A DNA stretch of 64,000 bases, taken from assembly GCA_025462865.1 (NCBI GenBank), contig JAOAPI010000026.1, forward strand, positions 96,611 through 160,610, written 5' to 3'. Below, piece by piece: positions 18,840 to 27,924 of this stretch. The position numbers were made by a program, and so were the translations under genes. The notes below the pieces were generated by a model, which did not search any database, had not been told where the DNA came from, and saw only the letters and a list, made by a program, of their open reading frames with translations. Origin of the DNA: Candidatus Sulfotelmatobacter sp. Its GTDB lineage: Bacteria; Acidobacteriota; Terriglobia; Terriglobales; Acidobacteriaceae. Each line of letters opens with the position of its first letter. Within the stretch, counting starts at the first letter, position 1.

Positions 18840-19478
18840 TCAGTGAACGTGACCATTTCCCCCGGCCCTCTCCCGGACGCGTGCAGCACGATGAAGATTG
18901 GGAATAAGCGTTTCGAAATAAGCGATTAGCAAAGAAAGACGTCCGGGTTCAGAACGCAGTTCAAGCAGTTTTTGCTTGAAGTCCAAGTCGAGAGGTAATG
19001 AGCCAGCCAGAAAAAAAGACAAAGCAGACGGATCGGCGGCGGAAATATCCTGCGTAGCGTTAGCCATAGCCAGGAGTTCCGAATGCAATTGAATCGCGCG
19101 CGCGGTATCTTCCTGCGACGGCGCTCCCGGTTCGTCCTCGATCAAAATTACTTCGGCCCGTAGGAACGAACGTTCCTGGTTCAAACTCAGGACTTCAAAA
19201 CGTTTGCGGCCTTCGGTGACGAGGCCGAGTCGGCCATCGGGATATTCTTTGATCACCGTAATAATTTCAGCGGTGCACCCCACCTCCGCGATACCTTGCT
19301 CAACTGCACGAATCACTCCGAAGCTTTGGTGCAGCGACAGGCATTCGCCAATCATTTCCTTATACCGCGGTTCGAAAATGTGCAGGGGCAGAGGGGTGCC
19401 GGGAAATAGAACGACGTCGAGCGGAAACAAAGGAATGAGTGCAGCCAAAAGAATCTCCGGCGGGTCAGTGCTATTCAA
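18840..19478 (-). CDS. Lon N-terminal (substrate-binding) domain protein
   Basis: A 212-residue protein consisting of the LON substrate-binding/PUA-like domain alone: PLFPLDVVLFPGTPLPLHIF and EPRYKEMIGECL are the diagnostic N-terminal strands, followed by a helical bundle. No AAA or protease domain follows, so it is a stand-alone member of peptidase S16 LON-N proteins, whose role is poorly defined. The start appears to be TTG at 19478; no upstream ATG in frame gives a better N-terminus. Confidence 0.85.
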   Translation of the reverse strand: MNSTDPPEILLAALIPLFPLDVVLFPGTPLPLHIFEPRYKEMIGECLSLHQSFGVIRAVEQGIAEVGCTAEIITVIKEYPDGRLGLVTEGRKRFEVLSLNQERSFLRAEVILIEDEPGAPSQEDTARAIQLHSELLAMANATQDISAADPSALSFFLAGSLPLDLDFKQKLLELRSEPGRLSLLIAYFETLIPNLHRAARVRERAGGNGHVH

Positions 19479-19567
19479 TTCTACGCTAGATAAATGTTCG
19501 GCAAGCCGCCGGTTACACCGTCAAATTCCCGTTTGACATCGTCGACGCAGGAGAATAAAAGCACGTC

Positions 19568-20350
19568 ATGGATCTTGCCGGAAAAATCGTGGTGGTCACA
19601 GGCGCTTCCATGGGAATTGGGGAAGCGATCGCAAAATCATTTGCCGATCATGGGGCGAGCGTAATCATGCTGTCTCGTGACGCGGGCCGGGTGGAGGCCG
19701 CGCGTGGCCGCGTCGGGCATGGTGAGCGAACTTTGGCGATGGCTTGCGACGTCCGGCACCGGGAAGAAATTGATCGCGCAATCGGGCTGACACTTCATCA
19801 TTTCCAGAAAATTGATGTCTGGGTGAACAACGCCGGCCACGGACTGCTGGATTCCGTGGCGCAGATGGAAATGGCGGCCTGCCGCGAAATGTTTGAGACG
19901 AATTTATTTGGAGCGGTAGCGGCGATGCAGGCCGTGATCCCCGTGATGCGGCAGCAGGGCGGAGGAATGATCATCAACATATCGAGCGTGGCCGGCCACA
20001 TACCCTTGCCATTTCATGCGGCTTACAGTGCAACCAAGTTCGCGTTGAACGCAATTGGCAAAGCTGCGGGTGTCGAGTTGAAAGGGGACGGGATTCACGT
20101 CCTCACAGTTTGTCCCGGATTCGTTCGGACCTCGTTCAGCAAGAATGTGGTGCGTGGCAACGAGTTGAAGCGGGTACGTCCAGAGTCAGTGAGAGGGATT
20201 ACCGCTGAACGCGTGGCACGGGCGACGATGCAAGGATATTTGAAGCGAAAGAGGGAAGTGATTGTGCCGTGGACGATGTATGCGCCGCAGAAACTCTATC
20301 AACTTTTTCCGGGACTGGTGGAATGGGCCATGGGACGGATGGCGAAATAA
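19568..20350 (+). CDS. Short-chain dehydrogenase/reductase
   Basis: A 260-residue classical SDR using NAD(P)H. The cofactor motif TGASMGIG (11-18), the structural NNAG (about 87-90), catalytic Ser140, Tyr153 and Lys157 (YSATK) are all present with the right spacing. The C-terminal region is basic and hydrophobic (MQGYLKRKREVIVPW), as in acyl or steroid-type SDRs that associate with membranes. It stands alone on the plus strand between two minus-strand genes. Substrate unknown. Confidence 0.92.
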   Translation: MDLAGKIVVVTGASMGIGEAIAKSFADHGASVIMLSRDAGRVEAARGRVGHGERTLAMACDVRHREEIDRAIGLTLHHFQKIDVWVNNAGHGLLDSVAQMEMAACREMFETNLFGAVAAMQAVIPVMRQQGGGMIINISSVAGHIPLPFHAAYSATKFALNAIGKAAGVELKGDGIHVLTVCPGFVRTSFSKNVVRGNELKRVRPESVRGITAERVARATMQGYLKRKREVIVPWTMYAPQKLYQLFPGLVEWAMGRMAK

Positions 20351-20391
20351 CGAAAGGCCAAAATCTAACCGCAGAATCACAGAGAGGATAT

Positions 20392-20700
20392 CTATCCTAA
20401 CTCTGCCAACATAGCTTCCATTTCAGATTGCGAATGAAGATTACCGGTGCGGCGGGCGGAAGCTATGCCATCGTTCAGCATGGTCTTGGCTTCTACGATG
20501 CGGTCCGCGCGGGCTAGTACTTGCGCCGCCATAAAGTAGCCGGCAGTGTAGTCAGGATTCGCCTGAAGCAGAATCGAGAATTCAGCCAGCGAACGATCCA
20601 GGTCACCTTGCTTGGAGTACTCCATTGCCAGTCCATAGCGGGCGAATGTGTCATTCGGATTCTGGGTCAGTATCTCGTTGAGGGCTGCAATGCGGTCCAT
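20392..20700 (-). CDS. Small TPR protein
   Basis: A 102-residue protein made of about two and a half tetratricopeptide repeats (DTFARYGLAMEYSKQGDLDR, DYTAGYFMAAQVLARADRI). It is probably a soluble protein-interaction scaffold. There is no signal peptide. The partner is unknown and the ribosome-binding site is weak. Confidence 0.8.
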   Translation of the reverse strand: MDRIAALNEILTQNPNDTFARYGLAMEYSKQGDLDRSLAEFSILLQANPDYTAGYFMAAQVLARADRIVEAKTMLNDGIASARRTGNLHSQSEMEAMLAELG

Positions 20701-20840
20701 AGATCAGTTCTCAGCTGTGATGAGGTTACTACAAAGCTCGCTGAACTTTTCGCACGCCATGATCTTCTGATTTGGCTTGCTTCTGTGCGGTGAGTAGAAT
20801 GAGCAATCCTTAGATTTCATTAATTGTCAGGAGGCCGGCG

Positions 20841-21302
20841 GTGGCTTGTCCATTTTTTATGCCAATGGAGAAGTTAGAGAATGGGGCATGGCTGCATGCG
20901 GGACGACTGCCGCTGGGATGCGGCTGGAGTGGACACTGTGCGGCTCCAGGACATGAAGGCGAGGTTCCTTCATCAGAGGAATTGCAGGAGTTTTGCAATC
21001 TCGGTTACGCACACGGTTGTGCACGGTTGCCGCCTCTGCGGGTCTGGGATTCGGTGCGGTTTGGGGCTCGAACTATTTGCGGGGACGCGAATGTCGCGTC
21101 ACTCGGTCGCATTCAAGTTCGCTACGTGTGCGAACGGGCGCATCGTCCCGTGGAGCACGGTGTACTCGTGTTTGATTCCATTAAAGCGCGTTGGGATCAG
21201 CAGCATCGCGATGCCCGCGTGCAGCGGATGGCGGAATGCTTTGTGGCCTCCTACCTTGCAAAAAGGAGAACTCAGGAAATTACTCAGGCAGCCGCGAGTT
21301 GA
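20841..21302 (+). CDS. Cysteine-rich conserved-looking hypothetical protein
   Basis: A 153-residue soluble protein without a recognised domain. It opens with ACPFFMP and has cysteines in GCGWSGHC and EFCNLGYAHGC within the first 60 residues, a spacing that could bind a metal or Fe-S cluster. The rest is mixed helix and strand with an Arg-rich C-terminus. The GTG at 20841 is supported by CAGGAGG six bases upstream. It precedes a thioesterase and cydAB on the same strand. Confidence 0.7.
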   Translation: MACPFFMPMEKLENGAWLHAGRLPLGCGWSGHCAAPGHEGEVPSSEELQEFCNLGYAHGCARLPPLRVWDSVRFGARTICGDANVASLGRIQVRYVCERAHRPVEHGVLVFDSIKARWDQQHRDARVQRMAECFVASYLAKRRTQEITQAAAS

Positions 21303-21391
21303 GCGGACATCGATTGCACATTGGTCGCACAACGGCCGCACGAAGCTAGAGACCAGGATCAGGACAAAGTCGGAAATAGGAAGAACCCAAT

Positions 21392-21892
21392 ATGAGGGAC
21401 GAGATGCTGATGCCGCGGCCGGTCAGGGATTCGCAATCCGAGATGACCGAAATTGTTCTGCCCAACGATGCCAATCCACTTGCCGCGCTCTTAGGTGGCC
21501 GCTTGATGCACTGGATCGACTTGGCTGGAGCAATGGCCGCTCATCGTCATTCGCGGAGTCACGTGGTGACGGCTTCGGTAGATCATATCGATTTCCTCGT
21601 TCCAGTCCGAGTGGGAGATCTCGTGATCCTGCGGTCGTCAGTGAATCGTGTTTTTCACACCTCCATGGAAACAGGAGTGAAAGTCTTCGTGGAGAACTAT
21701 ATTGCTGATACAGCGCAGCACGTAGCCTCGGCCTACCTGACATTTGTGGCCATCGACGCCCAGGGAAATCACTTGAAAGTTCCCGCGGTGATTCCTGAAA
21801 ACGAGGACCAGCAGCGGCGCTACGACGATGCGGGCCGGCGGCGCGAGATCCGGCGAGCTGAACTGGATCGGCGGCGCAAAGCGAAACGGTAA
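21392..21892 (+). CDS. Hotdog-fold acyl-CoA thioesterase
   Basis: A 166-residue protein of the YciA/cytosolic acyl-CoA hydrolase type. The hotdog helix segment GGRLMHWIDLAGAMAAHRHS follows an Asn-rich start (PNDANPLAALLGG), and the strand HIDFLVPVRVGDLVI is typical of the family; Asp in the WIDLA segment is the expected catalytic acid. The C-terminal tail is strongly basic (REIRRAELDRRRKAKR). It hydrolyses acyl-CoA to free acid and CoA. The start ATG at 21392 is followed by a second ATG five codons on, so the exact start is uncertain. Confidence 0.88.
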   Translation: MRDEMLMPRPVRDSQSEMTEIVLPNDANPLAALLGGRLMHWIDLAGAMAAHRHSRSHVVTASVDHIDFLVPVRVGDLVILRSSVNRVFHTSMETGVKVFVENYIADTAQHVASAYLTFVAIDAQGNHLKVPAVIPENEDQQRRYDDAGRRREIRRAELDRRRKAKR

Positions 21893-21970
21893 TCCACAAC
21901 TCTCGTGACCGGCGTCACATCTGGCCTTCGCGGAGTCGATAGTCTACTCTTTACGCGCAGTGGATTTTCT

Positions 21971-23308
21971 ATGGATAGCGCTCTTCTAGTTCATCGCATT
22001 CACTTCGCCTTCACCATTACCTTCCACTATCTCTTTCCGCAGCTCACGATGGGCATGGCGCCGCTGATCGTGATTCTCAAAACGCTTGGCCTTCGCCGTA
22101 ACGATGAGACCTATCATGAAGCGGCGCGTTTTTGGGCGAAGATTTTCGGCATCAACTTTCTGCTGGGCGTGGTGACCGGAATTCCGATGGAATTTCAGTT
22201 TGGCACGAACTGGTCGCACTTCTCCCGCTTTGCCGGAGGCGTGGTCGGGCAGACGCTGGCCATGGAAGGCGTTTTTTCTTTCTTCCTGGAGTCGGCGTTT
22301 TTGGGGCTGTTCCTGTACGGAGAAAAGCGGCTGAGCGCGCGGGCGCACTGGTGGTCGGCGATGGCGGTATTTCTGGGATCGTGGCTCTCGGGGTTCTTCA
22401 TCATCGTCACGGATGCGTGGATGCAGCACCCCGTGGGCTATGCCAGGGCTGCGGACGGCTCGTTGCAGCTTGCCAGCTTCTGGGAACTGCTGCTCAATCC
22501 TTGGGCGTGGTGGCAGTATGCGCACAACATGAGCGGAGCCGTGATTACGGGTGCGATCGTGATGGCGTCAGTCGGCGCTTTTTATTTGCTGTGCGGAAAG
22601 TTCGAAGTGCATGGCCGGATTTTCGTGAGAGTGGGAGTGATCGCCGGATTGATCTTCAGCGTGTTGCAGTTGTTTCCCACCGGTGACGGCCAGGGACGGA
22701 TGATTGCTCTGCATCAACCGGTTACGCTGGCGGCAATGGAAGCATTGTTCACGAGCCAACCCGGCGCGCCACTGGTGATACTCGGGCAACCGAATGTGGA
22801 AGAGCGCAAGATCGACAACCCGCTGGAAGTTCCCGAAGCGCTGAGCTTCTTGACTTATAAAGCATGGAAAGCCAATGTGCAGGGCCTCGATGCATTTCCT
22901 CCCGACCTGTGGCCGCAGAACGTTGCACTGCTCTATTACAGCTACCACATCATGGTTGGACTGGGGACGATCTTTATCGCCATCATGCTGGTGGCGGTGC
23001 TGCTGTTGTGGCGGGGCAAGCTATTTTCCGCGCACTGGATGCTCTGGATCCTGATGTTGGCTTTACCCTTTCCTTACATCGCTAACACCGCAGGATGGAT
23101 GACTGCGGAGTTAGGCCGGCAGCCTTGGCTGGTTTACGGCTTGATGCGCACGGCGGACGGTTACTCGAAGATGGTGTCCGCGGGCAATGGCATGTTCACG
23201 CTGCTGGGCTTCTTCGGCATGTACACCGTGCTTGGTATCTTGTTTCTCTTTCTGGTGCGACGTGAGATTGAACATGGGCCGGTGGCCGACGTGAGTTCTC
23301 CGCGCTAG
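21971..23308 (+). CDS. cydA: Cytochrome bd ubiquinol oxidase subunit I
   Basis: Catalytic subunit of the bd-type quinol:O2 oxidoreductase in the cytoplasmic membrane, 445 residues. Starting at ATG 21971 puts His19 (the high-spin haem ligand) in HFAFTITFHYLFPQ; the other conserved His (about 185, QYAHNMSG) is also present, and GRQPW near the C-terminus is characteristic of the family. The Q-loop is short, as in cyanide-insensitive-type members. The frame remains open upstream to 21905 but that would displace the conserved N-terminus. cydB follows by 25 bp. Confidence 0.95.
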   Translation: MDSALLVHRIHFAFTITFHYLFPQLTMGMAPLIVILKTLGLRRNDETYHEAARFWAKIFGINFLLGVVTGIPMEFQFGTNWSHFSRFAGGVVGQTLAMEGVFSFFLESAFLGLFLYGEKRLSARAHWWSAMAVFLGSWLSGFFIIVTDAWMQHPVGYARAADGSLQLASFWELLLNPWAWWQYAHNMSGAVITGAIVMASVGAFYLLCGKFEVHGRIFVRVGVIAGLIFSVLQLFPTGDGQGRMIALHQPVTLAAMEALFTSQPGAPLVILGQPNVEERKIDNPLEVPEALSFLTYKAWKANVQGLDAFPPDLWPQNVALLYYSYHIMVGLGTIFIAIMLVAVLLLWRGKLFSAHWMLWILMLALPFPYIANTAGWMTAELGRQPWLVYGLMRTADGYSKMVSAGNGMFTLLGFFGMYTVLGILFLFLVRREIEHGPVADVSSPR

Positions 23309-23333
23309 GAAACGGCAGTGTGTAAGGAGCACG

Positions 23334-24377
23334 ATGGAAACCTTGTGGTTCATGATCGTCGCCGTGATGCTTGTGGCTTACGTGGTGCTGGACGGGTTTG
23401 ATCTGGGTGCGGGCGCGATTTACCTGGGTGCTGGCAAGACGAGCGATGAGCGCCGAAAGATCCTGCGTGCCATCGGACCGGTGTGGGACGGCAATGAAGT
23501 CTGGCTGGTGGCGGCCGGTGGGACGCTTTACTTTGCCTTTCCATTGCTCTATGCGTCCAGCTTCAGCGGCTTCTATCTGCCGCTAATGATGGTGCTCTGG
23601 CTGCTGATGCTGCGCGGCATTGGCATCGAACTGCGCGCCCACGTGGAGAATCCCGTCTGGGTCGGCTTTTTCGATTGGATTTTCTGCGTTTCCAGCGTTC
23701 TGCTTGCGATCTTTTTCGGCACGGCTCTGGGAAACGTGGTTCGCGGTGTGCCTCTGGGAACCGATGGCTATTTCTTCGAACCGCTTTGGACCAATTTCAG
23801 GGTTGGGCCCAACACCGGAATTCTCGATTGGTACACCGTTCTCACCGGCGTAATCGCTTTGGTCGCGCTGACCGCGCACGGGTCGTTGTATGTCGCGGTG
23901 AAGACGGATGGCGAGTTGAATCAGCGCGTTCGCAGAGTAGCTTTAGGAGCGTGGCCACTCCAACTGATCTTGACGATCGTTGGCCTAGTGGCGACTTGCT
24001 ATGTGCAGCCGACGGTTCTCGACAACTACAAGCATTATGCTGTCGGATATCTTATCCCCCTGGTTGGGTTTGGCAGTCTGGGCGTCATGTTCTATGCCAT
24101 CCGCAAAGGGCAAGACAAGTTTGCTTTTGTGGGCTCGGCGTTTTATATCGTGGGGATGCTGGTGGGAGCGGCATTTGCTTTGTATCCCGTGGTGTTGCCA
24201 GCGAGCACCGATCCTGCCCACAGAAGCCTGACCATTTACAATACCGCCGCCGGCCGGCATGGGCTGAGCGTTGGCATCATGTGGTTGATTCCGGGGGTAA
24301 TTCTAGCTGTCGGATACTTCGTCTTGTTGTTCCGCTTGTTCCGGGGAAAAGTGCGTTTGGAGGGGGAAGGATATTGA
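23334..24377 (+). CDS. cydB: Cytochrome bd ubiquinol oxidase subunit II
   Basis: Second subunit of the bd oxidase, 347 residues with about eight to nine membrane helices. The N-terminus YVVLDGFDLGAGAIYL and GPVWDGNEVWLVAAGGTLYF are diagnostic of CydB. TAAGGAG precedes the ATG. Together with cydA it makes a two-gene operon for high-affinity respiration at low oxygen. No cydX or cydCD is seen nearby. Confidence 0.95.
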   Translation: METLWFMIVAVMLVAYVVLDGFDLGAGAIYLGAGKTSDERRKILRAIGPVWDGNEVWLVAAGGTLYFAFPLLYASSFSGFYLPLMMVLWLLMLRGIGIELRAHVENPVWVGFFDWIFCVSSVLLAIFFGTALGNVVRGVPLGTDGYFFEPLWTNFRVGPNTGILDWYTVLTGVIALVALTAHGSLYVAVKTDGELNQRVRRVALGAWPLQLILTIVGLVATCYVQPTVLDNYKHYAVGYLIPLVGFGSLGVMFYAIRKGQDKFAFVGSAFYIVGMLVGAAFALYPVVLPASTDPAHRSLTIYNTAAGRHGLSVGIMWLIPGVILAVGYFVLLFRLFRGKVRLEGEGY

Positions 24378-24408
24378 GATGATTTCTCCTCGTGATGCTT
24401 CTTTAGTT

Positions 24409-24481
24409 GCCGGGCTTCGCCCCTTCGGCTTCGCGGAGGGCAGGTTCAGGCTGGACAGCAGAGGCGGCTGTCGCTACGTGA
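24409..24481 (-). repeat. Dispersed repeat, copy B (long form)
   Basis: A 73-bp intergenic element after cydB. Read on the minus strand it starts TCACGTAGCGACAGCCGCC and ends GGCGAAGCCCGGC, matching copy A at 6834-6881 with an extra ~25 bp in the middle (CCCTCCGCGAAGCCGAAGGG). Both copies lie just downstream of genes. Confidence 0.75.
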
Positions 24482-24548
24482 GCATCGCCGGTCGCCTGTA
24501 TAATTTAGTGTTCTAGTCATCCTGACTTTATCTTTGGAGTGTGATCCG

Positions 24549-25400
24549 TTGAACGCACATATGCCGTCTCATCCTGGGCAATCCCCGCCGGGGCCGCAAC
24601 CGTTGCCGGGCGTTGATGCCATCATTGCCGTGGGTTCGGGCAAGGGCGGCGTGGGAAAAACCACGCTGTCGGTGAACCTGGCGGTTGCTCTCGCCAAGAT
24701 GGGCCACAAAGTCGGGTTGCTCGATGCCGATGTCTACGGTCCGAACGTCCCGCTGATGCTGGGAATGAGCGGCCAGCCAAAGATGGCTGGGGAAAACCGC
24801 ATCGAGCCCCTAGAGGCCTTCGGCGTAAAAGTTATCTCTGTGGGATTTCTCAATCCTGGGGACAAGCCTGTTATCTGGCGCGGTCCAATGTTGCACCAGA
24901 TTGTGAAGCAGTTCCTGGGGATGGTGGAGTGGGGCCATCTCGATTATATGGTCGTCGATCTTCCGCCGGGCACGGGAGACATCGCGCTGTCCTTAGTTCA
25001 ATCGGTGCCGCTAACGGGCGCCGTGGTGGTGTCGACGCCATCCGATGTTTCCTTGCAAGATGCGCGTAAGGCAATCGAAATGTTTCGGCAGATGAAGGTG
25101 GACATTATAGGTGTGGTCGAGAACATGAGCTATTTTGTATGTCCGCACTGCAATCACGAAATCGATATCTTCTCGCGTGGCGGAGCAGAGAGGATGGCGC
25201 AGCAATTCACCGTGCCATTCCTCGGAAACATCGAACTTGATTCCGAGGTGCGCAAGTCCGGCGATGGCGGAAAGCCCGTTGTGCTGGAAGGCGAGAACTC
25301 GCCGCACGCCAAGTCGATCTTCGCTTTTGCGCGGAAGGTGGCTGCGCGGGTGGTGGAGATTAAGGCGGCCGAGCCGGCCAGCGTGATTCAGATCCAGTAG
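24549..25400 (+). CDS. Mrp/NBP35-family Fe-S cluster carrier ATPase
   Basis: P-loop NTPase that carries or inserts Fe-S clusters, 283 residues from the TTG at 24549 (TTTGGAG upstream) or 279 from the ATG at 24561. The deviant Walker A GSGKGGVGKTT, switch DLPPGTGD and the C-terminal CxxC in CPHCNHEIDIF are all present, so ATP and cluster binding should be intact. The usual N-terminal DUF59/MIP18 domain is missing, so this is the short form. It is a single gene after cydAB and the repeat element. Confidence 0.92.
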   Translation: MNAHMPSHPGQSPPGPQPLPGVDAIIAVGSGKGGVGKTTLSVNLAVALAKMGHKVGLLDADVYGPNVPLMLGMSGQPKMAGENRIEPLEAFGVKVISVGFLNPGDKPVIWRGPMLHQIVKQFLGMVEWGHLDYMVVDLPPGTGDIALSLVQSVPLTGAVVVSTPSDVSLQDARKAIEMFRQMKVDIIGVVENMSYFVCPHCNHEIDIFSRGGAERMAQQFTVPFLGNIELDSEVRKSGDGGKPVVLEGENSPHAKSIFAFARKVAARVVEIKAAEPASVIQIQ

Positions 25401-25463
25401 GAGAAGTCTTCAAAACAGGACACGGGGAACACACAGGGTACGGCGCGTGTGACTCGGGCTTGT

Positions 25464-26612
25464 TTACGTTGTTCGCAGGTTTGAGAACCGCGCTAGACGC
25501 CAAGTGGCTTTGGTTTCCCCACCGTTCAGAACCAACTCCGCCATCATCTCCCCCAGCGCCGGCCCGTGCTTAAAGCCGTGCCCGGAGCCTCCGCCGAGGA
25601 GCCAGACATTGTCCATTCGAGGATGACGGTCCATGATGAAGTGACTGTCGGGAGTCTGCTCGTACTGGCAGACGCGGGTTTCGAGTAATGGCGCGTCTTT
25701 CATCGATGGGAACCGAAAAGCAAGATATTCTCGGACACGCTTCAGCGTTGCCTGGCTGACAAGACGCTCTCCGTCAGTGGGGTCAAAAAGTGAACCGCGC
25801 GTGTCATCGGCCACCTTAAATCCGCGTCGGCCGCTTCCCGGAATACCGTAGAAAAAGCGGTCGCCATGATCACCCCAGACTGGAAGGTGCGAATCCGTGA
25901 ATCGCAAATCTCCAGACGGAGGTCCAAAGAAGAAAATATCCTGCTTGGTAGGACGGATGACGCTGCCCAAAGTTTTAGGGAAGAGCTTTCCCAGCCACGG
26001 TCCGCAGGCGAAGACGTAGCGATCGGCTTTGAGCCGCGAACCGTCCGAAAGCGTCAAGTATTTAAGGGGCGCATTTTCCAGTCCATCCGGTGAAACAGCA
26101 AGTTGCCGGTACGCGCCGCCTTCCAGAATGAACGCATCTAATACCGCCTGGCAGCTGGCGCGAGCGTCGAGATATCCGCATTCAGGCTCGAAGATTCCCC
26201 AGTGCACGTCGGAAAAGTTGACCTGCGGCCAGCGTTTCTTCATCTGTGCCGTGGACAATTCCTGAAACTTGATCCCAGCTTCGCGAAGTGGTTCCAGCGA
26301 GCCACGCTCAAAGGCATCGGCGTGGCTGCTCGCCATCCAGAGAACACCCGTGCGATGCAGAAACTGCCGCTTCCATCGACGTTCATACTTCTGCCAGAGT
26401 CTGAGTGCACGAGCAGCAGTGTCGCTGTAGGGCTGGTCAGGTCCGTAGGTCCCGCGCATAATGCGAGTTTCCCCGCCGGAAGACGCCCGTGAATTTCCCG
26501 GTCCCCACGCATCCAGCAAAGTGACCCGCGCTCCGCGTTCAAGCAGATGCAGGCAGGTCCACCCCCCGAAAGCTCCTGCCCCGATAACTGCGACATGTGG
26601 TTTTGCTTTCAT
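25464..26612 (-). CDS. Monomeric sarcosine oxidase-like FAD enzyme
   Basis: A 382-residue flavoenzyme of the MSOX/SolA family, which oxidises secondary amines such as sarcosine or N-methyl amino acids to aldehyde, amine and H2O2. The FAD motif VAVIGAGAFGGW is at residues 8-17. Cys315 in RVCQYEQTPD sits at the position of the cysteine that covalently binds FAD in monomeric sarcosine oxidase, so a covalent flavin is likely. The C-terminal GGGSGHGFKHGPALGEMMA motif is typical of the family. Substrate specificity is not determined. Confidence 0.88.
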   Translation of the reverse strand: MKAKPHVAVIGAGAFGGWTCLHLLERGARVTLLDAWGPGNSRASSGGETRIMRGTYGPDQPYSDTAARALRLWQKYERRWKRQFLHRTGVLWMASSHADAFERGSLEPLREAGIKFQELSTAQMKKRWPQVNFSDVHWGIFEPECGYLDARASCQAVLDAFILEGGAYRQLAVSPDGLENAPLKYLTLSDGSRLKADRYVFACGPWLGKLFPKTLGSVIRPTKQDIFFFGPPSGDLRFTDSHLPVWGDHGDRFFYGIPGSGRRGFKVADDTRGSLFDPTDGERLVSQATLKRVREYLAFRFPSMKDAPLLETRVCQYEQTPDSHFIMDRHPRMDNVWLLGGGSGHGFKHGPALGEMMAELVLNGGETKATWRLARFSNLRTT

Positions 26613-26704
26613 TTCAAATGCTTGCCCGAGTCACTTGAGGATACGTTAGCGAGTCGAAGCACGAGAAGATGCGTTAATAGGTTCGGGCACCACCACTTGC
26701 GTCC

Positions 26705-26733
26705 TTGACAGGAAGATAGAGCGTTCCTAGAAT
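26705..26733 (+). promoter_or_regulatory. Sigma70-type promoter ahead of hrcA
   Basis: A perfect -35 TTGACA (26705-26710) and a near-consensus -10 TAGAAT (26728-26733) with the ideal 17-bp spacer. It lies about 140 bp upstream of hrcA. I found no CIRCE inverted repeat between it and hrcA. Confidence 0.7.
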
Positions 26734-26872
26734 CCCAGCAGGGAGCGCTGTTTGCGTCGCTAAGCTAAGTTTCTGCATCTAAATATAGTTAGCGATAATT
26801 GGCGGACCTGTGGGGGGAACCACCATTCGGTTTTGTAGAATGTCAGCCCGTCCCAGAAAATCCTGAATACAA

Positions 26873-27913
26873 ATGCCATCTGATCCAAATATCGGCAAGC
26901 GGGAGCGGGAAGTTCTGACGGCTATCGTGGAAACATTTATTTCCACGGGTGAGCCAGTTGGTTCGCGCACCCTGTCGCGCTCCAACCGCGAAGGCCTGAG
27001 TGCGGCTACGATTCGCAATGTAATGGCCGATTTGTCGGATGCAGGATTCCTTGAGCAGCGCCACACTTCGTCAGGACGCGTGCCTACTACCGACGCTTAT
27101 CGCTATTACGTCGAACAGATCAGCGGCACGGCGAAGCTCGCTCCGCAGGAAGAGAACATCATTTCCGACTCGCTCGCGGGTATCAGTGATGTGCAGGAGT
27201 TCATGGAGCGGACCTCGCGAGTCTTATCGCTGATTTCGCGAAACGTTGGCGTAACCGTAGCCACCAGCGGTGCCAAGAACGCGCTTGAGCATGTCTACTT
27301 CTCGCGATTAGGCGACCAGAAAGTGTTGGCAGTTTTGGTGACGCGATCCGGCCTGGTGCGCGACCGGGTACTGCGGCTCGATCTGCCGCAGGGGGAGCTG
27401 GACCTGGCCGCGCGCTACATTAATGAGAATTTTCGTGGTTGGACCATGGAATCCATGCGCGCCGAACTCTCCCGTCGCATCGAAAAGGAGCGCAGCGAGT
27501 ACGACCGCCTCATGCACTCCATTGAGCAGCTCTACAAACAAGGCGCGCTCGCTGGAGAAACAGCGGAGCAAGTGGTCTTCGTGGATGGCACGGCCAACCT
27601 GGTGACGGGCGAGGAAGACCGCAAGCGCCTGCACGAAATTATGAAGACTCTAGAGGAGAAAGAGAAAATCGCAAAACTCCTTGGAGCCTATCTCGATGTG
27701 AAGCAAGAGGCGGTGCGAGTAGTGATCGGGTTGGATGATGAGCTCCCGTCGATGCAGAATTTTGTGCTGATTGGGGCTCCGGCGCGGTCGGGAAGCGATA
27801 TGTTTGGATCGCTCGCAGTCATTGGGCCTACGCGCATGGATTATCAGCATACGATGACCGCTGTTTCCTACATCGCGCGCCTGTTTGACAAAATTCTGAA
27901 TGAATCGGAGTAA
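26873..27913 (+). CDS. hrcA: Heat-inducible transcription repressor HrcA
   Basis: A 346-residue repressor. The N-terminal winged helix (REREVLTAIVETFISTGEPV, ATIRNVMADLSDAGFL, SSGRVPTTDAYRYYV) and the GAF-like C-terminal half, ending in MTAVSYIARLFDKIL, are characteristic of HrcA. It starts a classic hrcA-grpE-dnaJ block. In other bacteria HrcA represses by binding CIRCE, which I do not see upstream here. There are 11 bp between its stop and the grpE ATG. Confidence 0.95.
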   Translation: MPSDPNIGKREREVLTAIVETFISTGEPVGSRTLSRSNREGLSAATIRNVMADLSDAGFLEQRHTSSGRVPTTDAYRYYVEQISGTAKLAPQEENIISDSLAGISDVQEFMERTSRVLSLISRNVGVTVATSGAKNALEHVYFSRLGDQKVLAVLVTRSGLVRDRVLRLDLPQGELDLAARYINENFRGWTMESMRAELSRRIEKERSEYDRLMHSIEQLYKQGALAGETAEQVVFVDGTANLVTGEEDRKRLHEIMKTLEEKEKIAKLLGAYLDVKQEAVRVVIGLDDELPSMQNFVLIGAPARSGSDMFGSLAVIGPTRMDYQHTMTAVSYIARLFDKILNESE

Positions 27914-27924
27914 GCGAGTTGTTT

